Of a stretch of DNA of 64,000 bases, positions 22,084 through 32,814 are shown in pieces. The DNA is from Talinum fruticosum (lineage: Eukaryota; Streptophyta; Magnoliopsida; Caryophyllales; Talinaceae). The notes under the pieces are model-generated. The model made no database searches. It saw only the letters and a program-made list of their open reading frames with translations, and had not been told where the DNA came from. Where the stretch lies: the NCBI GenBank assembly GCA_021018815.1, contig JAITYX010000016.1, positions 1,370,001 to 1,434,000 of the forward strand, given 5' to 3'. Position 1 is the first letter of the stretch; each line of letters opens with the position of its first letter. The translations under genes were made by a program, and so were the position numbers.

Positions 22084-23125
22084 AAACTTTAGCCACCTTT
22101 CTTCTCCCACCTTTTATTTTAACCTAAACCTCTATCAACCTTACCTCTAAAAATAATTTCCTTTTTTGATTAAAAAAACTATTTTCTTTATTATTTTTGA
22201 TAAAAAAATTATTTTCTTTTACTGCCAATATACATACACCTCAAATTACAAATGATAGAATAAGTATGTTTCGTTTTTCACAAGTTATTAATTCTAATCT
22301 TGGTATTTGTGTAATTAATTTTATATATTCTTAGGAATATATTAATATTTACTTACCCACTTTTATCTTTAGAGCCCACCAAATATTACAACTTTTACTT
22401 TAATAGTAATTCAATTTCTTCTCTCCGGTCCTTCATAATCCCTCATTTATGATTTCACTTCTCTAACATGGCTCTTATTGTATCTTTAAGACACCCTACA
22501 ATATTCTTTGTCAATATAATCACATGATTTTAGTTTTTTAAACAGATTGAAAGAAGTTGAAACGTACAACATTGGATGTCAAGGTACCCCTCCAATTTTC
22601 ATTACAAGAGTTGACATTCATTTTCTTAGTAACTTAAATCCTTTTATATCTAATCTCTTTTTAATTTTTTACTATTACTTCTTCATAAATATATCTTTAT
22701 GTTTTCACATATTTTAAAGTAATTTTAAACTTCACAATTTAGAGATTCTATAGTCATGTTGATTAATAATATTATAACACTATAAAATTAATTATTTTCT
22801 AAAAAAATTATTTTCTTAGTTCTATTCTTATAGAAGATTATATTAACAAAAGTATTTAATCAGAACAAAATTGAGTTCCTCCTATATATTTTCTTCCGTT
22901 TTTCTTTCAAATATTAAGAGTGTCTCCTATATTTCTATTGGTGTCAATGCTATTATTTTTAGTTAAAATTTATAAATTTTTTAAAGATCTTTTAGATAAA
23001 TAGTCATTTTGTTATCTTTTTATATTTATTTTCACCTATATTTTTTTAATCAAAATGATATTTCCTTCTTTCATGTATCTTTCTCAATGCTATTTCAATC
23101 AGAATAAAATATTTTCACATAGCCA
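21091..23125. other. AT-rich region with Helitron-like starts, no firm gene
   Basis: A (CTAT)n run lies at about 21270-21300 and two TATATATAAGG/AAAGG starts near 21305 and 21428 resemble Helitron 5' ends. One exon-like island is listed separately. Another weak one with a CAG before and GT after is at 22545-22582, but joining the two gives an immediate stop. (TA)n lies at about 22050-22080. Confidence 0.4.
21727..21787 (+). other. Exon-like island with consensus donor site
   Basis: An ATG at 21727 opens MPIDQHEDYDDMHGEFDYFQ and runs into CAAG|GTAAGT, a perfect plant 5' splice site, at 21787/21788. The stretch is acidic and less AT-biased than its surroundings, and it sits between Helitron-like ends. 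It could be a captured gene piece. No family was recognised, and chance is possible at this length. Confidence 0.25.
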
Positions 23126-23128
23126 TTA

Positions 23129-24223
23129 TGTGGCGTTTGGTTGGATGTAATGTAATAGGGATGTAATGTAATCAAATATGTAATGTAATTAGATATGTAA
23201 TGTAATGGGACAACAATTATATTACCATGTTTGGTTATATAAAAAGTTTAATGTAATCACAATGGTAATGGATTATTTTAATGACAAAAGTTAGTAATTA
23301 AACTATTGTAATGGAGATAAATACTGTCTAAATAAAAATTTGAGTTACATATTTAGATTTGAGCTTTTAAAAATATTTTCTATCAAATAATCAAATTTTA
23401 TTGCAAATATAAACTATGTTATTCTAATAACAATAATATAGTAATAAAGATAAATGTTATCAACACAAAAATATTTTAAATTCAAAATCATATTTGAGAT
23501 TTTTTTAATCTTTTATATCATATTTCCTAATTTTAAATTTTTTTCTGGCAAAAAAATTAATTGGATTATTCTAGTGGTAATAAATGTTTGTCGTAGTGAA
23601 GATAAATGTTATCCACATAATAAAATTTTAAACTCTAAATTTATATTTGAGCTTTTTTAATCTCTTCTGTCATATAATTAAGTTTTGAATTTTTTTCATG
23701 GATAAAAAATACAAACTAAAATCATTTTATTTATGATAAATATTTATTGAATTAAAGATAAGTGTTAACAAGTAAAAAAAATTTGATCTAAATATTTTAA
23801 TTTAAGCTTCTTTTATCTTTTTAATTGAATACTTAAATTTTAAATCCAAAATATTAAAGTTAAAATTTTCTCTTAATGACTTAATGATTATATCATATAT
23901 TAAGATAATAGAAGAAAAAAAAATTAAGTTTCTTATCAAATGGATAAATTTTTTGCTTGCCAACGAAGAGAGAGAAAATGGATATGAATTGAGAGGGGAG
24001 GGGGAGAGAATTATTGAAAGTATGTTAAAATTTAATCACAAGGATGGATGTAATCATGATTGTTTAGTAAATGTTCAAGTAATTGTAATTGCATAGATAG
24101 AGGTTAATGTGATTACAATGTAATTTTGATTGCGTTACAAAGTTGTAACCAAACATGGTAATGTAATCACCATTACCAATTTAATTGCATTATCACTTTG
24201 ATTACATCCAACCAAACATTCCC
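23129..24223. mobile_element. TTA-flanked non-autonomous element (PIF/Harbinger-like)
   Basis: Both ends carry GTTTGGTTGGATGTAAT in inverted orientation: the left starts TGTGGCGTTTGGTTGG, and the right, reverse complemented, starts GGGAATGTTTGGTTGG. TTA flanks both sides (23126-23128 and 24224-24226). Inverted GTAATGTAATCA-type wording fills both subterminal zones. Length is 1095 bp and no transposase was seen. A half copy lies inverted at 15047-15522. Confidence 0.7.
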
Positions 24224-24226
24224 TTA

Positions 24227-24615
24227 GTGTATATATGATTATTATGTTTTCATTTTATTACTCCACCAATAAGTTATCTTATCTTTCACTATGAGTGTTT
24301 TCTTATTTAATCATTAATTTTATTTGTCGTACATTTTATTTTATTTTTTAATCAAAGTACTCATTTTAAATGTCCTTTCTTTTCAATTTAATAAATTATA
24401 TATATTTAGTAGGAATGGAAACAATATTTAAGACCACATGAATGATTTTTTTATTTTAAAATTTTAATTCTAAAAAGATAATTAATATTTTTCCTCCCTA
24501 TCTTATATAATTGCAGTACTCTTTTTATACTTGCATGCATTGCGTGTAAATCCAAGCTTATTGTCTTAATTATAAGAGTTAAGTTGTAACCCGAAAAGCA
24601 AATTGGTACACAGCG
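24227..24615. other. Upstream spacer of the first BAHD copy
   Basis: AT-rich sequence between the MITE and the start codon at 24616. No distinct TATA box could be singled out from the AT-rich background. Confidence 0.4.
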
Positions 24616-26017
24616 ATGGCAAACCCTAAAACTGGGCAAGTTAAACTCATCTCAGAAAGTTTTGTGAAACCCAAAGATGGAGTTGAAGCCTCAAATGTTC
24701 AGCATTATCATTTAGGCCCAACTGAATTAGCCTCATTATCCATACATTACATGCAAAGAGGAATGCTTTTCTCCACCAAACCACCTGCTGCTTCGAATTC
24801 TCATCATCAATCTTCTTCTGATAAAGATAATCTCCATGGCAACGCTAGTATTGAGTCTTTCTTGGAGAAGTTCAACCACTCTCTCTCTCTCTTTGCCTTG
24901 CGCATTTCTACCCTCTTGCCGGCCAACTTGTCACCGAAAAGTTCCCTGATGATCATACCTCTGCCGTCTTTGTTGATTGTACCAAGGGCCCTGGAGCTAG
25001 GATCCTCCATGCTACCCTAGAATTGGATGTATCCGATCTTCTCTCTCCAAGTACTGGTCATATTTCCCCTGTCGTCCAATTTTTGTTTGATCTTGGTGAG
25101 ATGAAGGTCAACCATGATGGGCACACCAATCCTTTGTTATCCGTTCAGGTAACTGAGCTTCCTGATGGAATCTTCCTTGGTTTCACAATGAACCATTCTA
25201 TAGCAGATGGCTGCTCCTTCGTCCGTTTCATCTCGATTTTGTCCGAAATATTTCTTAAAGTCTGTTACCATGTTAAAGAAACCAATATTCAAGCCTTTTA
25301 TTCCAAATGGATATGGTCCAATCCTCAAATTGCCGTACCATGATCCAGAAGAGTTTGTGACCCGGTTTGAGCCCTGTCCGCTAAAAGAGAGAATCTTCCA
25401 CTTCTCATCTGCCTCAATGGCAGCACTCAAGGCTAAGGCTAACCGAGAATGCGGGGTCTTAAACATCTCTTCATTTCAAGCCTTGACCGGTCTTCTCTGG
25501 AGGTCTATAACCCGAGCCCGGAATTCAGAGCCGGGTGAGGTGACAAACTGTGATTTTGTTGTAGACAATAGGCAGAGGTTAGACCCGCCCTTCTCAGAGG
25601 AATACTTTGCAAATTTCGTCACCGGCGCTAGAAGTTCTTGCACCGTGGGCGAGCTTTTAGCGCACAATTTAGGAAGGGCAGCCATGATGGTTCACGAGAG
25701 TGTCGCGGCTCATAATAACAAGGCAATCCGGGGATTTTTGGCAATGTGTGCCAACGAGTCTCTTATCTTACACCTCGGAAATAGGCCTAATAGGGTGGTA
25801 ATTGGAGGATCTGCAAAATTTGATACGTATGGGCCTGAATTCGGATTTGGTAGAGCGGTGGGTGTTGTCAACGGAATTGCAAACTTATTTGATGGTGACT
25901 ACGTTCCCAGGCTATGAAGGAGGAGGTAGTGTGAATCTACAGATTGGGCTTAGGTCTGAGACTATGAGTGCTCTTGAATCGGATCCGGAATTTGTGAGCT
26001 ATTTGAATAAGTGTTAA
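24616..26017 (+). pseudogene. BAHD acyltransferase copy 1, three frameshifts
   Basis: This is a member of the BAHD acyl-CoA-dependent acyltransferase family, of the group usually annotated as uncharacterized acetyltransferase At3g50280-like. It starts MANPKTGQVKLISESFVKPK and reads on for about 92 codons. The frame then changes three times: at the CT tract near 24880-24896 (two bases longer than in the intact copy), near 25255 inside the segment after HSIADG, and near 25899, where five bases are missing between two GGT triplets. Ignoring the shifts, all landmarks are there: HSIAD, YFAN (usually YFGN), EFGFGRA in place of DFGWG, and the C-terminus SYLNKC. It points the same way as the intact copy at 28436, 2.4 kb away, suggesting tandem duplication. 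Confidence 0.9.
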
Positions 26018-28302
26018 TCTTCCACCGCAAGCTATATTATTTATTTCTTCAATGCCATTTTATGCTACATTTCGCTTTGGATTCAGCATTGTTGTTTTCA
26101 CTTGTAGAATGCCCTTAGCAGAAGTGGGCAATTTTCTTCTCCAGTGATTTTCATCTATAGATGTGCTTTGAAAAATGTTTTAAGAACTATAGAAAAAAAC
26201 ATTTAAAAAGATATCAGCTAATGGGTATTCTATGAATGTATAATTTTTATCTCTACGTAATTTTCATCTATAAATGTCCTTTAAAAAATGTTTAAGAATT
26301 TTTTTCTATGGAAAGAACTTTTAAAAATATATAAGCTAACGTGTGTGTCTAATTATTATGTTTGAATTATCATGTTTGGTGGAATTTAAGTCGATTATAC
26401 ATAGTAACGTAATAACTATTACATTAATATGTTTGGTTTATAAATTAGCATTGCAATTTTAATTTTGTTATTATCAGGATTTAATTTAAATAATCAAACC
26501 AAAATTTCGTTCACTAAATACGTGACTAGTTAACTACTTTAGAAAATGCAAACTGAAAGGAGATTTAAGTGCATACTTCAATTTATTGGACTACAATAAT
26601 CCATATCGAATGTAATTGCGATTGCAATGTAAATATAACTACATTATCTTTTAATGAATTAAAATTAATTTTATAATTTTAGTTACATTATATAACTTAT
26701 TACATCGAACCCAAACAAGTCATTTGTATCATAATTTTAGTTGGAGCCTTGGGAATTACACTGATACGCAAACAGGTTTGATGGAAGCATAATTTAGGCC
26801 ACGAGCTTTTGGACCAAGATTGGATTATTGTTGTTGGGAAGGGGAAGGGAACATACCGCGTACTTCAAATTGAATTTGTTTTTCTTTTTTAATATTTTCC
26901 GCTTAGTTTTAGAAGAATGAGATGGATGAATATGAAAAGTCAAACCAACCTCTATTAGAACTCTTTTTTTTTTTCCAAATTATAAATATTATTTGGATTT
27001 TTAAATTTTAATTTTTAATTTGATTGAACATAAAGGAAAATAAACACATAAAATATACAAATTATATTATAAGATTTGGACAATAGAGATACGTTTTTTT
27101 TTGTTCCCTCTAAGCCCACCCCTCCTTTTCACTTCAACATGTTATTTGATGACACGTGTTCGGGTCCAGGGTTCGTGGTGTAACTACTAGTGGAAATATG
27201 CATTATTTGATGACACGTGTTCGGGTCCAGGGTTCATGGTGTAACTACTGGTGGAAATATGCATACAACATGTACAGATAGGTAAGATTTCACTGATTAT
27301 AATACAAAATGGTACATTGATTATGCTTACTATAATACGAATATGATATGAATGTCCTATACGTATCTAAAAGTATCTCGCTTCTCATCATATGTTAAGG
27401 GATGATTGAACAAAGGAAAAAATAGGGAGAAATTTTGTGGGCATAATCTTTATCTCTCTTTCTTATAGGAACATTTAAAAATTTGCATATTGATTATTAC
27501 AGTGAAAATAAACAAAGAGTTCCTTAGAAAATTATAAGTCTACATGTACTTCCCTTTTTTGTTATATTTATATAAACGTGACTCTTATGTGCCCCTTAAA
27601 ACAAACAAAAAAAATAAGAAAAAGAAAAGGGAGGAGGTGATTGTGGTGAGTGGTGACAATTAAATACATTGAGAAAAATTTGCTGTCTTCCACAGCTGTT
27701 GTTACACCGTTTCTTTTCAACAACAATTTTTTTGTTAATAATAAGAACGAGAAAGGTTTTTTATTATACTGAATTCGAATCAACGCCCAACGATGAACAA
27801 ACAAATAACACATATTTTATACCTTTTATTTTAATGTAAATTAATATATTATATAATTTAAAATTATAAAATTTTTAATAATAATATTTTATTATAAACT
27901 ATAAGGTTTTAATATCTATTGACTACATCAACATATTCAAGACGATACCCTAATTAGTTTAAGACGTATCATATACCGATTTTACAATTATGAAAATTTA
28001 AAGGTAAAAAGATAATATTACATTAACTATAACTTGTAACAATATTACACATTTTAATTATCTATTTTTTAATTTAGTATATTATATTATAAATTTTAAG
28101 CCAAGAGAAGATACTTAAGATATATATTCTAGCAGTATGCATATAATTTTGCTTATTTATTATGATCCATTTAAAAAAAAAAAAAGTATATACAGCATAC
28201 ACAAGCTGTCAAAGGAAATAAATTATGAATCAAAATAAGGATCATGAACATTAGCCAGCTGGATTCTTCATTTGTTAAACCCAAGATATGATGATTATAG
28301 CT
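26018..28302. other. Intergenic region between BAHD copies 1 and 2
   Basis: No gene was recognised. It contains a possible MITE remnant (about 26365-26725, ends with TGTTTGG/CCAAACA wording, no target duplication seen), the duplicated G-box segment at 27142-27263 and AT-rich DNA. Because copy 2 is the only intact BAHD gene here, the right half of this region is its promoter. Confidence 0.5.
27142..27263 (+). promoter_or_regulatory. Tandem 61-bp duplication carrying two G-boxes
   Basis: The unit TTATTTGATGACACGTGTTC and following bases occurs twice back to back (27142-27202 and 27203-27263) with two base differences. Each unit has GACACGTGT, containing the G-box CACGTG (27153-27158 and 27214-27219), the binding core of plant bZIP and bHLH factors. 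The pair is about 1.2 kb upstream of the intact BAHD start. A role in its control is inference. Confidence 0.6.
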
Positions 28303-28310
28303 TATATATA
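28303..28310 (+). promoter_or_regulatory. Candidate TATA box of BAHD copy 2
   Basis: TATATATA lies about 130 bp before the start codon at 28436, a normal distance for a plant gene with a short 5' untranslated region. It is the closest clear TATA motif. Confidence 0.5.
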
Positions 28311-28435
28311 CATTATTGCAGTTAGTACACCTATGCTCTACACCCTCCCCCAAAAAAAACAAAAATAAAAAAAAAAACTATTCTTTTACGAGCTGATGAA
28401 TTAAGCATCAGCCCTGAAACCAAATTGGTTGATTC

Positions 28436-29851
28436 ATGTCACAGATGGCAAACTTTAGAAGTGGCCAAATAAAACTCATCTCAGAGAGTTTTGTGAAACC
28501 CAAAATACATGAAGCTGAAGCCTCAAATCGACCTCCTCATTATTACTTGGGGCCAATTGACTTGATCCATTTATCCTTAGGTTACACGCAAAGGGGCATG
28601 CTTTTTAGTTTCAACATCCCATCACCAGCTTCCTCCGATAACCATCAATCTTCTTCTTCGTCTGACTCCCATATCAGCATTGAGTCTTTCTTGGAGAAGC
28701 TCAGCCACTCTCTCTCTCTTTCCCTCATTCATTTCTACCCTCTTGCTGGCCGGCTAGCCACCCAAAAGTTCCCTGCTGATCATGCCTCCCTCATCTTTGT
28801 AGATTGTACCAAGGGCCCTGGAGCAAGGATTCTCCATGCTAACCTAGACTTGAATGTATCCGATCTCCTCTCCCCAACCGGTCATGTCTCCTTAGCCGTT
28901 GGATCCTTGTTTGATCTCGGTGAGGCGAAAGTTAACCATGATGGGCACACCCACCCTCTGTTGTCCATTCAGGTCACTGAGCTTCTTGATGGAATCTTCA
29001 TTGGGTTTACCATGAACCATGCTATAGCAGATGGCACCTCCTTCTTGCAGTTTGTTGGGTCCTTATCCCAATTATTTCATACTGATACCATGTTGAGGAA
29101 GCCAATACCGGAGCCCCTTTTTCCTGATGGGTATAGCCCAATCCTTAAGTTGCCATACCTTGAACCGGATGAGTTTGTGTCGCGGTTTGAACCCGGATCA
29201 CTAAGAGAGAGAATCTTCTATTTCGCGCCTTCCTCAATGGCAGCACTCAAGGCCAAGGCCAACCAGGAATGCGGGGTCCTAAACATTTCTTCCTTTCAAG
29301 CCTTGTCCGGGCTTGTGTGGAGGTCCATAACCCGAGCCCGGAATTTGGAGCCCGGTGAAGAGACCAACTACCACTGCATGTTAGATACTAGAAGCAGGTT
29401 TGACCCGCCGTTCTCTGAGGACTACTTTGGGAATTACGTCAATATAGCTGGGTGTTCCTGCTCTGTGGGTGAGCTTTTGGGCCGTGAAGTGGGTTCGGCT
29501 GCAATGATGGTTCACAAGGCTGTGGTGGCTAGGAATGACAAGGCGATCTGTGGATCCTTGGAGATGCTTTCCAAGGCTCCTTTTGTGGTACAACCTGGCC
29601 CAGGTTCAGCTTGCTATACGCCGAACCAGGTGATAATGGGTGGGTACACAAAGTTTGATATGTATAGGCCTCAATTCGGATTTGGTAGAGCGACAGCTAT
29701 TATTACTGGATTCTCAAATGTATTCGATGGGAAAGTGAGTGCGCATCTAGGCCCTCAAAGGGAAGGAAGTGCGCAACTTCAAATCGCCCTTAAGCCTGAG
29801 ACTATGAGTGCTCTCGAATTGGATCAAGAACTTATGATGTATGTGTCTTAG
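28436..29851 (+). CDS. BAHD acyltransferase, intact (At3g50280-like group)
   Basis: A soluble cytosolic enzyme of the BAHD family, which moves acyl groups from CoA thioesters to alcohols or amines of small molecules; its substrates cannot be told from sequence. The 471 codons form one uninterrupted frame of normal family length with no intron. Landmarks: IKLISESFVKP (22-32 region), HFYPLAG (99-105), catalytic HAIAD (195-199) inside GFTMNHAIADGTSF, YFGN (330-333), and QFGFGR (413-418) where most BAHD enzymes have DFGWG. The start may be Met4 (28445), since the paralogues begin MAN at that place; an upstream Met is also present in copy 3. The CT tract at about codons 91-95 is in frame here, unlike copies 1 and 3. 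It converges with copy 3 about 600 bp downstream. The changed DFGWG motif makes substrate guesses unsafe. Confidence 0.95.
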   Translation: MSQMANFRSGQIKLISESFVKPKIHEAEASNRPPHYYLGPIDLIHLSLGYTQRGMLFSFNIPSPASSDNHQSSSSSDSHISIESFLEKLSHSLSLSLIHFYPLAGRLATQKFPADHASLIFVDCTKGPGARILHANLDLNVSDLLSPTGHVSLAVGSLFDLGEAKVNHDGHTHPLLSIQVTELLDGIFIGFTMNHAIADGTSFLQFVGSLSQLFHTDTMLRKPIPEPLFPDGYSPILKLPYLEPDEFVSRFEPGSLRERIFYFAPSSMAALKAKANQECGVLNISSFQALSGLVWRSITRARNLEPGEETNYHCMLDTRSRFDPPFSEDYFGNYVNIAGCSCSVGELLGREVGSAAMMVHKAVVARNDKAICGSLEMLSKAPFVVQPGPGSACYTPNQVIMGGYTKFDMYRPQFGFGRATAIITGFSNVFDGKVSAHLGPQREGSAQLQIALKPETMSALELDQELMMYVS

Positions 29852-30451
29852 TTTAGTGTTTCTTTTTTTTTCTTTTGGCTAAGTGTGTCTTAGTTTAGTG
29901 TTGTTATAGTCACTTTCATGTCAAACCATTTGTTGCTTCAAGACCATCTTGGACATTGGTATAGTAATTTTTCAAGTAAAAACAAGACTAAACCAAAACA
30001 AAAAGCCAATGATTCTTTGATCAGTCTATCGGGCAACATCGACCTGCCTGAAGAAGCATTGCATCCAATCAAGCTCATCTCTCGATCAGCTGCTGGAGTT
30101 TTTCTCGAATCCCTTTTAAATTCTCAAACCATCGCACACCTAATTGAACAGAGAACTCTGCCACAGATGTAGGGAAAACTTTTATGTTTAATCAGAAATT
30201 TTGAGGGTACTTTCCTGCAAGGAGCTGCAAATGGGGATCATGATCTTTCCCCAAAATTCTGGAGTAGTGACAAATTCAATTAGCTCTAAGTTGTCAGCCA
30301 GCCTTTGGTGATTTACTAGTGAAATTTATCTGCATTTTGACAGAAGAAATAATTGTCTTTCTCTGTTAATAAAAACGATAAATTACTGAATATATCTCGT
30401 GAGTCTCATTATTAACACATGTAATTCAAATTTTCCGTGGAAGATTAAAAT
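29852..30451. other. Spacer between convergent BAHD copies 2 and 3
   Basis: This 600-bp region holds the 3' ends of two convergent genes. A frame of 84 codons at 29918-30172 (PEEALHPIKLISRSAAG and so on) matches no family known to me and is not supported by splice signals or repeats, so it is not called as a gene. Its composition is less AT-rich than the surrounding spacers. Confidence 0.4.
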
Positions 30452-31838
30452 TTACAACTTGTTTTCAGACACATTGCTCATAAATTTGGCATCCGATTCA
30501 AGAGCACTCATAGTATCAGGCCTAAGCCCGATTTGTAGATCCACACTTGCTCCTCCTTCATGGCCAGGGAACGCAGTCACCTTACCATCAAATAAGTTTG
30601 CGATTCCATTGACAATGGCCATCGCTCTACCAAACCCGAATTCAGGCCCATACGTATCGAATTTCGCAGACCCGCCGAATGCGATACTATTAGGACTATT
30701 TCTGAGGTGCAATATAAAAGACTCCTTTGCACACATTGCCAAGTATCCACGGATTGCCTTGTCATTATAACCCACCACGCTCTTGTGAACCCTCATGGCT
30801 GCCCAGCCCAAATCGTGCCCCAAAAGCTCGCCCACCGAGCAAGAACTTCCAGTCACGTTGATGAAATTCGCAAAGTATACCTCCGAAAATAGCGGGTCTA
30901 ACCTCCGCCTAATGTTTGCAACGAAGTTGCAGCTGGTCACCTCACCAGGCTCTGAATTCCGACCTCGGGTTACAGACCTCCACAGAAGCCCACTCAAGGC
31001 TTGAAAGGAAGAAATGTTTAGGACCCCACATTCTTGGTTAGCCTTGGCCTTGAGTGCTGCCATTGAGGCAGCTGAGAAGTGGAAGATTCTCTCTCTTAGC
31101 GGACCAGGCTCAAACCGAATCACAAACTCTTCCGGATCAAGGTAGGACAGTTTGAGGACTGGGCCGTATCCATCTGGAAAAAAGGGATTGAAAATTGGTT
31201 TCTTTAACATGGTATCAGTTTGAGAAAGAAATATCTTGGATAAGACGGAGATGAAATACGTGGCGGAGGTGCCATCTGCTATGGCGTGGTTCATGGTGAA
31301 CCCAAGGAATATCCCATCGAGAAGCTCCGTGACCTGAATGGATAGCAGAGGTTGAGTATGCCCATCATGATTAACCTTCATCTCACCAAGATCAAACAAG
31401 TATCGGACCGAAGGTGAGACATAACCAGCTGGGGAGAGGAGATCAGACACATTCAAGTCCATGGTAGCACGGAGGATCCGAGCTCCGGGGCCTTTGGTGC
31501 AATCAACGTAGATGAGGGAGGCATGATCATCAGGGAACTTTCGGGTGGCGAGTTGGCCGCCAAGAGGGTAGAAATGAACTAGGGGAGAGAGAGAGAGAAT
31601 GGCTAAGCTTCTCCAAGAAAGTTTTAATATTGACATTGTTGGAACTTGGATAAGAAGAAGCAACCGGTGGGGTGGTGAAAAGCATGCCCCTTTGGATGTA
31701 ATGTATCGATAATGTCCGTAATTCATTTGGGCCCAGGTGATAATGCTGATTTGAGGCTTCAATCTCATTTTTAGGTTTTACAAAAGTTTCAGAGATGAGT
31801 TTAACTTGCCCAGTTTTAGAGTTTGCCATCTCTGTCAA
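30452..31838 (-). pseudogene. BAHD acyltransferase copy 3, single frameshift
   Basis: A paralogue of copy 2 on the opposite strand. The N-terminal frame starts at 31838 (MTEMANSKTGQVKLISETFV) and covers about 85 codons; the rest, 30452 to about 31590, is one open frame to the natural stop. The only break found is one extra base in the CT tract coding HSLSLS, near 31580-31600, the same tract that is broken in copy 1. Landmarks are HFYPLGG, HAIAD, YFAN, EFGFGRA and the C-terminus SNVSENKL. Because one base decides, this could be a recent pseudogene, an allele, or a sequencing error in a repeat; re-sequencing would settle it. Confidence 0.85.
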
Positions 31839-32814
31839 ATGAATTAGCTGCCAGTTTGGTTTTGGGGTTGGTAGTTAATCTCAGGATTAAGAATTTAATA
31901 GACCTTTTGTATGTAATTATTTATTAAAGTAGGCAAAAATAATTTTAACATGCAGTGAGCGAGGGAATTAAAAAATGGACGGACCAAAATTCAAAGAAAG
32001 CAGACACGGAGCTGGCTGACAACAAGAGCTGGTTCAGATTTGTTAGCTTATAATTTTGGTTGCATATGGGAGTCACCTTTAGTTATAAAATTTCAAGGGA
32101 AATTTAATAATTTGATTTTTTTAGTGCAGAATAATTTTAAATTTTAATAATCAGAACTTTGATTGTTTGAAACTCAATGATTTGACGTTTAAAAATGTCT
32201 TAGTGTTCTGAAGTTTAAACATTTTTAATTAAAATAATCAAAATTTTAGAAAAAATTAGCTCAAGTTGAGCTATATACAACAGAGACATGTGGGCCTAGT
32301 TTTTTTTCGCAGTACATATCCGATTACGACTATAATTTTCAACCAAGATGACGTTAGTCTTAGCAAAATTACGTATTATTTGTCCAACTTAGACTTGAAG
32401 AAAAAAATATTCTCTCGATCTCTATAGGACTTTTACATTCTATATAATAACCCTCTGTTTTGATTTTTAATAAATAGGGTCAATCTACTATGCTCCTATA
32501 TCAGGGCAATTTAGTTGGTCATAATAGGCTCGAGAGGAGGGAGTAGGAGTCGAATTGATGAGGACAAGCATGATCCATCGATCTCACTACTTTTTCACAA
32601 GGGAAATATATGGACTGTTTGACAAATATTTTTAGGCCAATTAACAGTTTGACTTCGGTTGACCTGAGTGTGGTGGGTACGACCAATTAAATGTGTTGGT
32701 TGTGTCGCTTCGTCGACTGTCGGTTTCTTGTCTGTTTTTGTCAGTTTTATGCTTTGATTGCTCGATTTATTGCTATGTAATTGCAACAGTCAATGTAGGT
32801 ATGGATAGTGTTTC
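31839..32814. other. Upstream spacer of BAHD copy 3, no gene seen
   Basis: AT-rich sequence up to about 32460, then a more mixed stretch. No coding frame or repeat was recognised. It holds the promoter of copy 3, reading left. Confidence 0.4.

Noticed and set aside
22545..22582. Second exon-like island with CAG before and GT after
   Set aside because: Joined to the island at 21727-21787 it gives an immediate stop, and the donor is weak.
24616..26017. Introns as an explanation for the breaks in BAHD copy 1
   Set aside because: The shifts are +2, about +1 and -5 bases with the protein continuing at once on both sides; there is no room for introns.
29918..30172. 84-codon frame between BAHD copies 2 and 3
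   Set aside because: No family recognised, no splice or promoter support, and chance frames of this size occur. Kept only as a note in the spacer entry.
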